Source: Adiantum capillus-veneris
Taxonomy: Eukaryota > Streptophyta > Polypodiopsida > Polypodiales > Pteridaceae
Length of the DNA stretch: 64,000 bases
Assembly (NCBI GenBank): GCA_014529385.2
Contig: CM043957.1
Span: 88,136,381-88,200,380, forward strand
Direction of reading: 5' to 3'
The notes under the pieces are model-generated. The model was not told the origin of the DNA. It searched no databases and saw only the letters and a program-made list of their open reading frames with translations. The stretch's first letter is position 1. Every line of letters begins with the position of its first letter. Positions 1-10,422 of the stretch are shown here, piece after piece. The translations under genes were made by a program, and so were the position numbers.

Positions 1-545
1 CATCAGACGACGAGGAAGTAGAGGCCATTTGCACGGATAAAAATGCAGCAGAAAGTGTCTACACAAAATCTGAAAATTTTCAGTGATCACAATGTACCGC
101 ACGTTGCATACAATGTGCTGAAAATTTCAGCAATTAACAAGTATCCCCAATGCGTACTTGCATAAACCCACAAAAAGCGTACATAAACCTCAATTTGTGT
201 ACATAAAAACAGTCCAATTCTGAATTTTCTGCAAATTTACTGTTTTGGCGCATCAATTTGCATCAAATGGACCTATTTTGAGTGGGAAAAGCAAGGGGCA
301 TTCACGGGAATGGATTTAGAACACCTGCGTTTTGCTGTTTTGACCTGTAATTTTCTGGTTTTTACCTGTTTTGACCTAATTTCAGCCTGTTTTAGGCTGT
401 TTTGGGAACCCTAATCACCCTACATGACACCGGAAGCAAGGGGCTTCGCGATGAAAGCGGAAATTTGACGCGAGAGAAGCCTTATGCCTGTTGTCCAGCC
501 TCCTGCGCAAAGCTTCCGAAACCCTAATCTGGCTCTGATACCAGT
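1..545 (-). mobile_element. Internal 5' region of LTR element C (partial)
   Basis: This stretch follows the primer binding site of element C on the minus strand, so it should be the element's leader and start of gag. It runs off the left edge. No convincing coding frame is visible. It is T-rich, with repeated short TTTTGACCTG-like blocks around 335-400. Its identity rests only on its position next to the C LTR. Confidence 0.5.
531..543 (-). other. Primer binding site, initiator Met-tRNA type (element C)
   Basis: The minus strand reads TGGTATCAGAGCC two bases beyond the LTR end at 546. This is the usual plant LTR-retrotransposon primer site complementary to the 3' end of initiator Met-tRNA. 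It fixes the orientation of C as minus. Confidence 0.75.
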
Positions 546-812
546 TGTTGAGCGCACGGCGGTGTGTGTAAGTGAAAGAGCACGCGAGGAAGTGCAGTGT
601 GTGCAGAGAGGGGTGGTGAAAGCCAACAAGAGAGGAAGCGCTAGCAAAACGATGAGGGAGAGAGAGGGGGCTCACGTTTTTGGGGAAAACTCAATAAGTT
701 AGTTTTGGGTTTTCCCACTTTTATTATAAGTGACCTTTAAAAAATGTGTCCAGGAACCTAGACAAAGTATAAAAATGTACAAAAAGGGGTTATTTAGGCC
801 TTTAACCCAACA
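546..812 (-). repeat. 5' LTR of element C (267 bp)
   Basis: On the minus strand it begins TGTTGGGTTA and ends CGCTCAACA, with TG...CA termini, and is followed by a Met-tRNA primer site. It sits inside the 3' internal region of a B element: the flank from 813 matches, with gaps, the reverse complement of 19400-19480 in B1. The other LTR lies off the window. The LTR contains CACTT-ttattat-AAGTG, a small inverted repeat resembling one in the U3 of the A LTRs. Confidence 0.65.
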
Positions 813-1248
813 ACTGAGAGCTGACAATATTCTACTGTATGAAATGGAATTTGAATATGATACTGATTTGTTCTTGACTTCTTTTTAAGTGCAGGAACTG
901 AGAGACGAAATGATTGCAGCATTTTGGTCTGATTGATCTCGAATAGACATGGTTGCAATAGGGGTTAGTCAATTGGACATCGATGAGGTCCGGATTGGAT
1001 CTAGATGCGATTACTAGCTACATTGCCGATAAATCATGGTCTAAGATCCGAATGAATGTTGAATGTCATGTGATGTCTAGTGATGTCCTGTGATGTCGTG
1101 TGATGTGACTGTCGATTGGTACATGTGCTAGATGTGTGTTCCTAGTACGTAGGTACTAACAATCAGTGTCTGCTAAGACGGTTTATGGCCTCTGTCTGTT
1201 TTGGCAGGCGTAATCGAGGGTGATTACAATGCTTTCAAGAGGGGGGTA
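813..1248 (+). mobile_element. 3' internal region and polypurine tract of a B element (B')
   Basis: This segment closely resembles two other 3' internal ends of B elements: 13290-13627 (plus) and 19047-19480 (minus, in B1). It ends in a polypurine tract, AAGAGGGGGGTA, at 1237-1248, directly before an LTR start. It is non-coding here. The 5' part of B' is off the window. Confidence 0.75.
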
Positions 1249-1890
1249 TGTCACAAAGTGATGACGTGTCTGTCCGAGAGCATGCGGGAACCTTGACTGC
1301 TGCGGAAGACCCAATCTGCAAACCCTAACCCTAAAATTTGCAAGAAACCCTAAAAATTGCAGAAACCCTAATTCTAACCCTAATCCTAACCCTAAAAGAG
1401 TAGCAGTGAAAAGCGCCAACTTGATGACGTGGCAAAATCCCGTAATTTGCGGCGGAAATCCAGCTTTTGCGGCAGCTTTTTCCTACGCAAATTGAGTTAG
1501 AGAGAGATAATATCTTATGCTTTATTTTTAGAAGCTCAAGAGAGAGCTTGTAAGAGAAAAGAGCCTTTGCTTTATTTTTAGGCTTTTGATTTTAAGCTTT
1601 TGGGGCTCTGCTTTTGGCATCCCTTGTAAATAAATAAGTGGCTTTGGCTCCCACTCTGCGGAGCATCTGGATGCAGAGTCTGAGAGTGAGACCCAACCAC
1701 TCTTGTACTTTGAACTCAGATTAATACAGAAAGAAATATCGAAAGGGGCGCCAGTCTTTGGGGCCAATATCTCTAGGCACGGAACTCCGCCGGGCCAGTG
1801 TAAATCTATTGTGAACTGTGAACTGTTTTGAAGTTGTTATTTGGTGCTGTCGCGGTTGATTCTTGACTTGGAGTGTCCAAGTCTGTTACA
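1249..1890 (+). repeat. 3' LTR of element B' (642 bp)
   Basis: It starts TGTCACAAAGTG directly after the polypurine tract and ends AAGTCTGTTACA. From 1891 the sequence is family A protease-linker coding sequence, so B' was inserted into A. A degenerate telomere-like block (AACCCTAACCCTAAA and relatives) lies at about 1318-1400. Confidence 0.8.
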
Positions 1891-4669
1891 AATACTCTCA
1901 TTTTAAATGCCAAAAGTGACTCTCCCATGATCATTCGTGGTGAGGAGGGTTTGCATTCTTTGCCTCTCATTTCTCATGTGCAGGCAAAGCGTGAATTACG
2001 ACGAGGAGCACAAGTGGCATTCATCTATGCCTCTTCAGTTACCCAGAGCATTCAAACTCCAGACAGGTTTTCTACTTTGTTTACCAAGGTTAAGCATCTC
2101 TTTTTGCAAATGATCTTCCACTCCGTCTCCCACCCGAGCAACCGGAGGACCATCGCATCGAGCTTACGGAGGGGGCACAGCTTGTTAGTAAGGCTCCCTA
2201 CCGTTTGAACAAGACTCCGGAAGAAGAGTTAGAGCGGCAACTCACGGAGTTGGTGGCCAGAGGATTCATACGTCCTAGTGTAAGTCCTTTTGTTGCTCCT
2301 ATTTTGTTTGTCCGCAAGAAGGATGGTTCGTCTCGTTTGTGTGTTGATTACAGGGCATTGAACAAGATGACCGTCAAGAACAAGTTTCCGATGCCTCGCA
2401 TTGAGTATATCCTCGATAGGCTCAATGGGGCAAAGGTCTTCAGTAAGGCCGATCTCAAAAGTGGATACATCAGGTACGGGTATTCAACGGTGACATCTAC
2501 AAGACCGCTTTTCGCACAGAGCGAGGGCAATGGGAGTATGTAGTCATGCCTTTTGGATTGATAGGTGCCGTGGGTACATTTAACCGTCTCATGGTAGGGC
2601 GTTTTGGCGATATGGTTGATGTATGTGTGCTCATCTTTCTTGATGATATTTTCATTTTTTCTGCATCGTGGGAACAACATGAAAAGGATGTAGAAAGGGT
2701 ATTAACCCGTTTGGATAAGTGTCAGCTGTACATTGCAGCTAAGAAAGCTGAGTTTTTTCTCACTGAAGTTACTTAGCTGGGTTACATCATTTCTGCAGAA
2801 GGCGTCAAGCTAGATCCCGCGAAGGTGGAACAGGTACGTAATTGGGATTTGCTCAAAACTGCATATGATGTGCGTTCTTTTCTTGGTCTATGTCGAGCAT
2901 ATAGTTCGTACATAGAGAATTTTGCATGCATTGCCGCACCTATGACAGATGTTTTGAAAGGGGCAAAGACTCCTCGACAGCGCGTGGATTTACCCGAAGC
3001 AACCATTGAGGTTTTTGCAGCTCTCAAGGTTGCGGTGACAAAAGCGCCGTGTCTTATCCTTGCCTCTTGGGACGACCCCTTTGAGGTATGGATGGATGCA
3101 AGCAATGTCGCCATAGGCGCCATGCTTCAGCAGCATGGTCGTCAAGTTGCTTTCCTTAGTCGGAAGCTCAATAGTGTAGAAAAGAACTACTCAGTTTAGA
3201 TAAAGAACTTTTGTCTGTCATTCACTCTCTTAAGCATTGGAAGCATTTTTTGTATGGTAGAGAGTTCACAATTCGCACGGATCACAAAGCCCTCAAGTGG
3301 CTCCAGTCTATGCCTAGTGCACATTGGAGTGATCGCCAAGCACGGTGGTCACAATTTTTTGAGCAATTTGGAGGTTTGATTGAGTATGTGCCTGGAAAAG
3401 CAAACCCTGTTGCAGATGCTTTAAGTTGCAAATCCTGGCTCTTGAGTCAAGATCCACAATTTTTCTTCAGGGTGTGTCTTTCGACAACATGAAGAACCAG
3501 TACGCAAATTCCAAGTTTGGTAAGCAATGGTTGCAGGCTCTTGCTTCCCAAGGGCATAGCAACTATCTTATTTGTGATGGTTTGTTATATTTTCGTCACC
3601 GTCTATGTGTGTTGCCCTCTCTCAGGACAACCGTATTGCACGATGCACATGCTCTCTCACGGGTGGGTACAGGACTCTGAAAAATATAGAAAGATTCTTT
3701 TATTGGCCTAAAATGCGAAAGGATGTGTTTCGTTATGTCACACAGTGCACTATTTGTCAAAAGGTTAAAGCTCCTCGGGGTAAGCAGCAAGGCCTCTTGC
3801 TTCCGCTGCCTATTCCCGATGGACCTTTTCAGGACATTTCCATGGATTTTGTGACTAATCTTCCACCTAGTTTGCATTCAAGGAACACTCAATGTTTGAC
3901 AATTGTTGATCGTCTCAGCAAGTTTTTCATGTTGATTCCTTGTAAGGCCACAGCCACCGCATAAGATGTAGCACGGTTGTTTATTAAGCATTGGTACCCC
4001 CTCTGTGGTTTGCCAAAATCGATTGTTTCAGATAGGGATGTTAAGTTCACGTCCAATTCTTGGCGTGCACTCTTTGAAAATTTTGGCACTAAATTGAAAT
4101 TTTCATCGGCTTTTCATTGGCTTTTCAATCACAGTCAGATTGTCAGACAGAGATTTACAATTAGTTGGCTTTTGATGTTTTAAAGTCTTGTGTGTATAAT
4201 CAGCAGCCTCATTGGGAGCTCTATCTCCCATTGGTTTAGGCTATTTTGAATGACTTGTTTTCCTCTACCATTGGTCGAACTCCGTATGAAACAGCTTTTG
4301 GCCGTCCGTTCCAGTCACTTTTGACTCGCTCGATCAGTCAAATGCCTGATGCCAATGCTGAAAGTCAGTCGTCGGATGAGATTTCTGAGAGTGTGAAGCT
4401 TCGGCTAAGCAAAGCTAAGGAGTCTTACTCACGACAGGCTAACAAGCATTGTCAGGAAGGGGATTGGGTTTATTTTAGAATCATGAAGCAACGTCTTAAG
4501 CAAGTTGGAAAGAAATGTCCTAAGTTGTCTTTTAGAATGTATGGTCTATTTCCTGTCATTAAAAAGATAAATGAGGTTTCAATGAAATTGCAATTGCCTA
4601 ACTCATGGTCAATGCACAATGTTTTCCATTTTTCTTGGTTGAAAGTGTTTCAGGGAACACCTCCGAAGG
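1891..4669 (+). pseudogene. Family A Ty3/gypsy pol (protease linker, RT, RNase H, integrase), decayed
   Basis: This is the polyprotein of the A retrotransposon, which would copy its RNA and insert the cDNA. In order: the post-protease linker (1891-2200); RT (2205-2800) with [10 protein letters not shown], a frameshift near 2475, and the catalytic box as FLDD instead of the usual YxDD; the connection and RNase H (2825-3450) with WMDASNVAIGA and RTDHKALKWL; the integrase zinc finger and core (3605-4190) with CTICQKVK, MDFVTNLP and VSDRDVKF; and the integrase C-terminus (4246-4669). The region around the catalytic Glu (normally near QTDGQSE) is degenerate. Several in-frame stops (e.g. 2774, 3199, 3962) make it inactive. 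The reading continues at 10428, beyond inserted element A1n. Confidence 0.85.
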
Positions 4670-5911
4670 TGTGAGGTGCAGCAGAAGTGAATGTTGAACT
4701 TTGCTCAAGATGAGTGCTTCGAACTGTGCTCAAGGATTTCTTTTACTTACGGAAGGGAGAGCCTTCCGTTCCTTTAGTGAGAAAGTGCAAATGATCACAA
4801 ACAAAGTGAATGACAGTGCGAATGAAGGTGCTGAGACTGAGAGATAGACAGAGAAGAATACGACACCAGAATGTTGTCAAAACCCTCTTCCTAAGGCCCC
4901 ACTCTCTATGGCGAGAGCGGTCTACTATTGATTGCACAAATCTCTACAATGCTTGGACTTGCCGACGATGTCGACGACGATGAGGACACCGACAAGATGA
5001 GTTGAGATCTGAAAACGCTAATGGCTGAAATGTGCAAATCTTTATCTGCTGAATTCTGACTCTATGTCGGTGACGATGTCGACGACGACGATGCAACGAC
5101 GGCGCGCTGGAAACGCAGAAGCTGAAATCTACGTTTTTCAAGCTGAATCTGCAAACTACGCGGAATTTGACCGTGCGGCGAGGATTTGCTGCGGGAAGGT
5201 GAGATCTGCGAGGTTCGGGACTTCTACTGCTATGTCTGACTGCTGAAAACTGAAAACGCTGGTGCTACTGTGAAAACCGTCGCAGAGAATCTGCAAAACA
5301 CCAAGGGGTGATCTGCAAACCAAAAACGCTAGGGTCGAAAATTGTCTGCTGTGGTGGAAATCTGCTAACGCTAGGGGAATTGCTGGTCTTGCTGTCGCCA
5401 GGTTGCTGCAATGCAAAGCGTTAGGACTGATCTGCAATTGAAAACGCCAGGGGCTGGTCTTGCTGAAAACGCTAGGTCTTTGCTGTAGCAAAAACGCTAG
5501 GTTTGTTGATGGGGTCTGCTGAGAAGTTGCCTGTTGAACGCGGAGTTCTTGCTGCCCCTTCTGCTACAAAGTGCTAGCGCTAGGTTTCTTATATACATCA
5601 TTGGCCAAATTGCCCTACCCAGTTCCCAACAAAAAGTCACTTAAAAATAATAAGTGAAAAATGTCAAAAATAGGGAAAATAGGTCTATGCACTGTAAAAA
5701 TGCTCCTGATAGGTTCTGATGAAAATCTGATGATCATGCTGTGTGCAGCTAGAGGATATGCATCTATTCTAAGTGTCTGGACATGCACGGTCTGTGAATA
5801 GACTCACAAAAGTGCCAGATCACTTTCTATTCTAGACTGACTGAACTGAACCCAACCCTTGTCATGAAGTAGCTTGTCCACGTACATGTAGGGTTAGATG
5901 TGCACGTGACA
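4670..5911 (-). repeat. 3' LTR of A1n (1242 bp)
   Basis: It pairs with 9188-10422. On the minus strand it starts TGTCACGTGCACATC and ends GCTGCACCTCACA. It holds a TATATAAG promoter element near 5590, the CACTTA/TAAGTG inverted repeat near 5638, and an array of AGCGTTTT-type motifs (AAAACGCT on the plus strand) between about 5240 and 5520. Confidence 0.9.
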
Positions 5912-5930
5912 TTCCCTCCTTTTCAAAGTG
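5912..5930 (-). other. Polypurine tract of A1n
   Basis: The minus strand reads TTTGAAAAGGAGGGAA immediately before the LTR start. This is the expected second-strand primer. The same tract occurs in A2 (15579-15596), A3 (34394-34410), A4 (30309-30325) and, on the plus strand, in A (10653-10665). Confidence 0.8.
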
Positions 5931-5939
5931 AGGTATTGG

Positions 5940-6170
5940 TACCGAACTGTATGGTGGCGAGGGAGATACGCCAACAGCGTCTGGAATCCTGGAAGGGACT
6001 CTTCGTCGGCCCACTCTGATGCGTGGGTCATGCGATACTTGAACTTCATAAAGGTCTGCAATGCTTGCTTCTTTGGCCGCGCCAAAAGAGACACAAAGTC
6101 ATCTGTGGCTCCTTCAATGCTTCAACTTTGTCCATAGTCATGCGTCTACCTTCTTCAAGAATCTCTGAGG
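5940..6170 (-). pseudogene. Chromodomain-like tail of A1n
   Basis: Reading leftward, the peptide contains KKQALQTFMKFKYRM and THASEWADEESLPGF, which line up with the chromodomain of autonomous A (FLKFKDRGTHEAVWVDEEF at 10480-10620). Chromodomains at the C-terminus of plant gypsy integrases bind histone marks and steer insertion. Here the domain persists although integrase is gone. A one-base deletion near 6080, relative to A2, splits the frame. Confidence 0.6.
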
Positions 6171-6252
6171 ATGAAAAATCCTGAAACCACTTCCAACACA
6201 AAAACATAAACATACCCATTCCATGTAAAGTGACTGAAAAAATACTATTCCT

Positions 6253-7086
6253 TCAAAAAAACTGTGCATGTAATGCAGATGAACAAAGTGATGGAGTGCC
6301 AAACCGTTCACGAAACACACGCAAACAATGGGGTCGAATCTTGACTTTTTGATCTAAATCAATCAACTGTGGCAAAACACAATGGAAATGCCGATGCTTG
6401 ATGCTCAATCCTTCTTGTGCTCTTTCGGATATTGTGTTAGGAAGAGACATGGAATGTGAATTCCTTGAATGCAAACTTTTCTTCTTTTCATGAGTAATCC
6501 GCATACATCCGTGCTCATTCATGAGTGAATCGTTCTCAACGTACAATATGTCATGCCTATGAAAAGGGATCACATAAGGACGGTGACTTAAATACAGGAA
6601 AGCATCACGAATGAAACACTCGAACAATGCGTGCTGACTAATCATTCGAACACAGAATACTTTGTGTGGGGGTTCTTTGGACCTCGACTCGAGAGCCAAG
6701 ATCGGTTCTTCATGATCGATCGAATCTGCAATGAGGTTAGCTTCACTAGACAAAGTATTAACTAAACCATCATCCTTGTGAACAAAACACATCTTTGTCA
6801 TGCAAATCATCCTGCTTATCATTATCATGCAAATCATCATGCTTGTCATTATCATGCAAATCATGTGAGTCATGCTTTGGAAAAGAAGAGACTGAAAGAG
6901 TCTCCTTTTCCGGATTCTTTGCAATCTTCGCCTGCACATTAGAAATGAGAGATGAAGAATGAACAACTTGCTCTCCACGAATGACAAGGGGAGAGTCACT
7001 TTTGGCATTGAAAATGAACGTATTTTCCACCCAATCAATGAGAGGGTTATCCTCACAAAACTATCGAATGTCCAAAAGAATATCAC
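6253..7086 (-). CDS. Novel conserved ORF (ORFX) with upstream His/Asp repeat in A1n
   Basis: I do not recognise this protein. It fills the place of RT-RNase H-integrase. The conserved part (about 6253-6760) contains HALFECFIRDAFLYLSHR, YVIPFHRHDILYVE, LMNEHGCMRITHEK and RFGTPSLCSSALHAQ. The same blocks are found in A2 (15870-16330) and A3 (34770-35220). Just upstream, in another frame (6770-7030), lies a repeat of HDDLHDND units. The frame change near 6785 suggests one indel since insertion. The protein is rich in His and Arg and has no obvious signal peptide. Function is unknown; a captured host fragment or a rapidly evolved element protein are both possible. Confidence 0.5.
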   Translation of the reverse strand: MIFFWTFDSFVRITLSLIGWKIRSFSMPKVTLPLSFVESKLFILHLSFLMCRRRLQRIRKRRLFQSLLFQSMTHMICMIMTSMMICMIMISRMICMTKMCFVHKDDGLVNTLSSEANLIADSIDHEEPILALESRSKEPPHKVFCVRMISQHALFECFIRDAFLYLSHRPYVIPFHRHDILYVENDSLMNEHGCMRITHEKKKSLHSRNSHSMSLPNTISERAQEGLSIKHRHFHCVLPQLIDLDQKVKIRPHCLRVFRERFGTPSLCSSALHAQFF

Positions 7087-7104
7087 ATCCTGAAAGAGGA
7101 GAAA

Positions 7105-7455
7105 CTACAAATTTTCTGCGGAAGGACACTTGTTGAACAGTGAACAAAATATCAAGGCACTCTTGCGTGATGAGAGAGTCCATACCGGTGGGAGAGAAGC
7201 CTGACACCTCAAGAGGAGATGTCTTGCGAACTCCAAGCGGGCTCTTTCGACAAGAGAGTCACTAATCAAATCATGCATACTGCCTGGGTCAAACAATATG
7301 ACAAAACGCTGACCCTTCACATGACCATAACACTTAATGAGAGACTCATCAACGGGAGGATCATGAGAAACTTGGGTCACACTCGTGTTCTCATTTATTG
7401 CATTGACAGAGGAAGTGGGTTCTGTGGGTTCTTTAGATTCATTAGATTCAAGCTT
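7105..7455 (-). pseudogene. Aspartic protease remnant of A1n
   Basis: The peptide includes FVILFDPGSMHDLISDSL, the position of the retropepsin active site (normally D-S/T-G; here D-P-G). It is preceded by a degenerate zinc knuckle (CFHRHIKGHIKRTC, second Cys missing) near 7460-7510. The gag-derived element D (32948-33784) also has D-P-G, so the change may be typical of these families and not a recent mutation. Confidence 0.6.
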
Positions 7456-7592
7456 AGGACATGTTCTTTTTATGTGACCCTTGATGTGACGATGAAAACA
7501 CGACCTTCCTTAGAATAATTCTTTGTTCTTCCGACGTGATGTATCCTCCTAAAATTCTTTGTTTTGCCTTTTTATCTGGAGTGAGGTTAGGT

Positions 7593-8853
7593 TTAGCTTG
7601 AGTTAGCTTTACCCTTAGGTTCATTTTGTGAGTTCTTTTCTGAGAGACTATTGGAAGATTGGTTAGAAGAGTTACCGTTCTTACCATTCTTACCGTTCTG
7701 AGGGTTCTGAGAACTCTGAGAGGTACTTGTGGAAATCTTGTTTTCCTTAGGCTTTCCTTTGTTGTGCTTCATCTCCTGTGCAAGAGCAATCGCTACCGCC
7801 TTGTTGAGATCGATTGGGTCGAGAACTTCGACATCAAACCTGATATAGTCGTCCAACCCAAAAATGAAAGCCTCTTTGTGCTCATCATCCGATTTGCGTA
7901 ATTAAGTGCCGAGCTGCAAAACACGATTAGAGAAAAACATAACTGGCATACCATTCTGCTTGAGACTGCGCCAATCGTCTTTCAACCGTGCTAGGTACTG
8001 TGGGGGCATAAACCGCGACTTGAGCTTGTCTTGGAAGTCGGCCCAATTGAAAGAAAGGGGCGCCATCCTCGGCTTCCTCTAGGTGCGCAGTCAACTGTGC
8101 CTCTTGCCATGCGTGGTACCAATTAATGGCATCACCGGCAAGGTACATAGCTGCCGTCAAAACCTTGCTATTTCCTGTCTTCGTAGTTGTCGCAAAATAA
8201 GCATTAAATTGATGCAACCAAGAATGAATAATCGTAGCATCCATCTTACCATCATACTTACTGAACTGGATCTTCTCTGTGACTGGGTTGTTGGAGTCCG
8301 AATCTCGGTTTGCGCCACTTGATGAACTACCAACATCTTTGGCTGGCTCGGACTTCGAGGTGAGAACATGTCGGATCAACTCTTGCATGCGTAGTTTTCT
8401 CTTTGCCTCACGCTCTGCCTGTCTTTCTTCAGTCGCCAAGCGCGCTTGCTCACGCTCATGCTCCATGGCTTCCTGTCGTTCTGTTTTTCTTTTTAGATGT
8501 GCCATCGCAACGCGATTCGCTTCTTGTTGTTGTGTCATCATGTCCATCATCGACTTGACCAAAGCCTCCATAGGATTTGGTGCAAACAGTGGCGTAGATG
8601 GGGAAGGGGGAGGGTCGAAAAAACCTCCTGGTGGGGAAAATTCTTCTTCGCCTTCTTCATGCCCATCACCTTCATGCAAAGTATCCATTCCGCTTCGGGT
8701 GATGACCATACACTGAGATTTTTGGTTACTGAGATCTTTGGTTCTTAAGTTCACGAGGAACTTGGGTTCTTGTGGGTCTTGGGTTCTTGAATTCTTGAGG
8801 TTCTTGAGTTCTTGAGGTTCTTGAGGGTCTTGAGGTTCTTCTTTCGCTTGCAA
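7593..8853 (-). pseudogene. Gag of A1n, frameshifted
   Basis: Gag forms the virus-like particle that packages element RNA. The likely start is the ATG at 8709 (MVITRSGMD), shared with A2 and A3. The upstream in-frame part is repetitive leader (QEPQELKN units). Domain order: acidic/proline N-terminus; a long charged helical region rich in E, R and K (about residues 45-120), probably coiled coil; then the gag core (SKYDGKMDATIIHSWL, LAGDAINWYHAWQEAQ). A frameshift near 8060 and a stop near 7900 break the second half, which continues at 7593-7856 (DDYIRFDVEVLDPIDLN) and ends in an Asn/Ser/Lys-rich tail. Confidence 0.75.
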
Positions 8854-9174
8854 TCTGTGTTAGAGAAGGACCTTCTCTTCCCCGAGTTCTGCTCTTTTCT
8901 ACGGGCGCACCCCTTGGCAGCCTTGCGCTCACACCAAGGTTTCTTTTTCCCACCTCACGTCGATTGGCTGGCCGCTAAGTGCACGGTCCGCTCTCAATGA
9001 GTGAAAAGAGGCACAAGGGGAGGCTGGACAAGCCCTTCTTTCTTGGGTTTCTTGTCACTCTTCAAAAACATGATTAGGAATCGACACGCCCAAGAAGACT
9101 TGGGTTACGTGCGACCGCAACAAGCAAAAAAATTTCTGTGGTTCTTTCCTTGAGTAATACAGAACACTGCCAAA

Positions 9175-9187
9175 GCTCTGATACCAA
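9175..9187 (-). other. Primer binding site of A1n (Met-tRNA)
   Basis: The minus strand reads TTGGTATCAGAGC, abutting the LTR end at 9188. Confidence 0.85.
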
Positions 9188-10422
9188 TGTAAGGTGCAGC
9201 GGAAGTGAATGTTGAACTTTGCTCAAGATGAATGCTTCGAACTGTGCTCAAGGATTCCTTTTACTTATGAAAGGGAGAGCCTTCCGTTCCTTTAGTGAGA
9301 GAGTGCAAATGATAGTGAATGACACTGTGAATGAAGGTGCTGAGACTGAGAGATAGAGAGAGAAGAATACGACACCAAAATGTTGTCAAAACCCTCCTCC
9401 GAAGGCCCCACTCTCTATGGCGAGAGCGGTCTACTATTGATTGCACAAATCTCTACAATGCTTGGACTTGCCGACGATGTCGATAAACGATGAGGAGGAT
9501 GACGAGACTGGCTGAAATCTGAAAACACTAATGGCTGAAATCTGCAAATCTTTATCTGATGAATTCTGACTCTATGTTGGTGACGATGTCGACGACGACA
9601 ATGCAACGACGACGCGCTGGAAACACAGATGCTGAAATCTGCGTTTTCCGGGCTGAATCTGCAAACTACGCGGGATCTGACCGTGCGGTGAGGATCTGCT
9701 GCGGGAAGGTGAGATCTGCGAGGTTCGGGACTTCTACTGCGATGTCTCTCTGCTGAAAACTGAAAACGCTGGTGCTATTGTGGAAACCGTCGCGGAGAAT
9801 TTGCAAAACGCCAAGGGCTGATCTGCAAATAAAAAACGCTAGGATTGAAAATTGTTTTGCTGCGGTGGAAATCTGCTAACGCTAGGGGAACTGCTAGTCT
9901 TGCTGTCGCCAGGCTGCTACAATGCAAAGCGCTAGGGCTGATCTGCAATTGAAAACGCCAGGGGTTGGTCTTGCTGAAAACGCTAGGTCTTTGCTGTAGC
10001 AAAACGTTAGGTTTGCTGATGGGGGTCTTGCTGAGAAGTTGCCTGTTGAACGTGGAGTTCTTGCTGCCCCTTTTGCCAAAAAGTGCTAGCGCTAGGTTTC
10101 TTTATACATCATTGGCCAAATTGCCCTACCCAGTTCCCAACAAAAAGTCACTTAAAAATAATAAGTGAAAAATGTTAAAAATAGGGAAAATAGGTCTATG
10201 CACTGTAAAAATGCTCTTGATGGGTTCTGATGGAAATCTGCTGATCATGCTGTGTGCAACCAGAGGATATGCATCTATTCTAAGTGTTTGGACATGCACG
10301 GTCTGTGAACAAACTCACAAAAGTGCCACATTACTTCCTATTCTAAACTGACTGAACTGAACCCAACCCTTGTCATGAAGTAGCTTGTCCACGTACACAT
10401 AGGGTTAGATGTGCACGTGATA
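9188..10422 (-). repeat. 5' LTR of A1n (1235 bp)
   Basis: This is the partner of 4670-5911. On the minus strand it starts TATCACGTGCAC (first bases mutated from TGTCAC) and ends CTGCACCTTACA. It carries a GTATAAAG TATA-like box near 10101-10107 and an AGCGTTTT motif array at about 9750-10090. It faces the plus-strand A 3' LTR only 243 bp away. Confidence 0.9.

Larger units (their letters stand above)
4670..10422 (-). mobile_element. Nested non-autonomous LTR retrotransposon A1n
   Basis: The element has two LTRs (4670-5911 and 9188-10422), a Met-tRNA primer site, a polypurine tract and a perfect 5-bp target site duplication, GAAGG, at 4665-4669 and 10423-10427. It lies in the coding sequence of the family A pol, on the opposite strand. 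Internally it has gag, a protease remnant, a His/Asp repeat, a novel ORF and a chromodomain-like tail. No RT, RNase H or integrase is present. LTR termini are TGTGAG/TGTAAG and GTGACA/GTGATA on the plus strand. Confidence 0.92.

Noticed and set aside
1318-1400. True interstitial telomere
   Set aside because: The repeats are degenerate, lie within an LTR and recur at the same LTR position in B1, so they belong to the element.
1873-2208. 111-codon ORF as a host gene
   Set aside because: Its first half is the family A protease linker (ILNAKSDSPM, as in A1n near 7000) and its start codon lies in the B' LTR. It is a chance fusion across an insertion boundary.
8279-8716. 145-codon plus-strand ORF
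   Set aside because: It is antisense to the A1n gag frame, and the equivalent strand in A2 and A3 is not conserved as protein.
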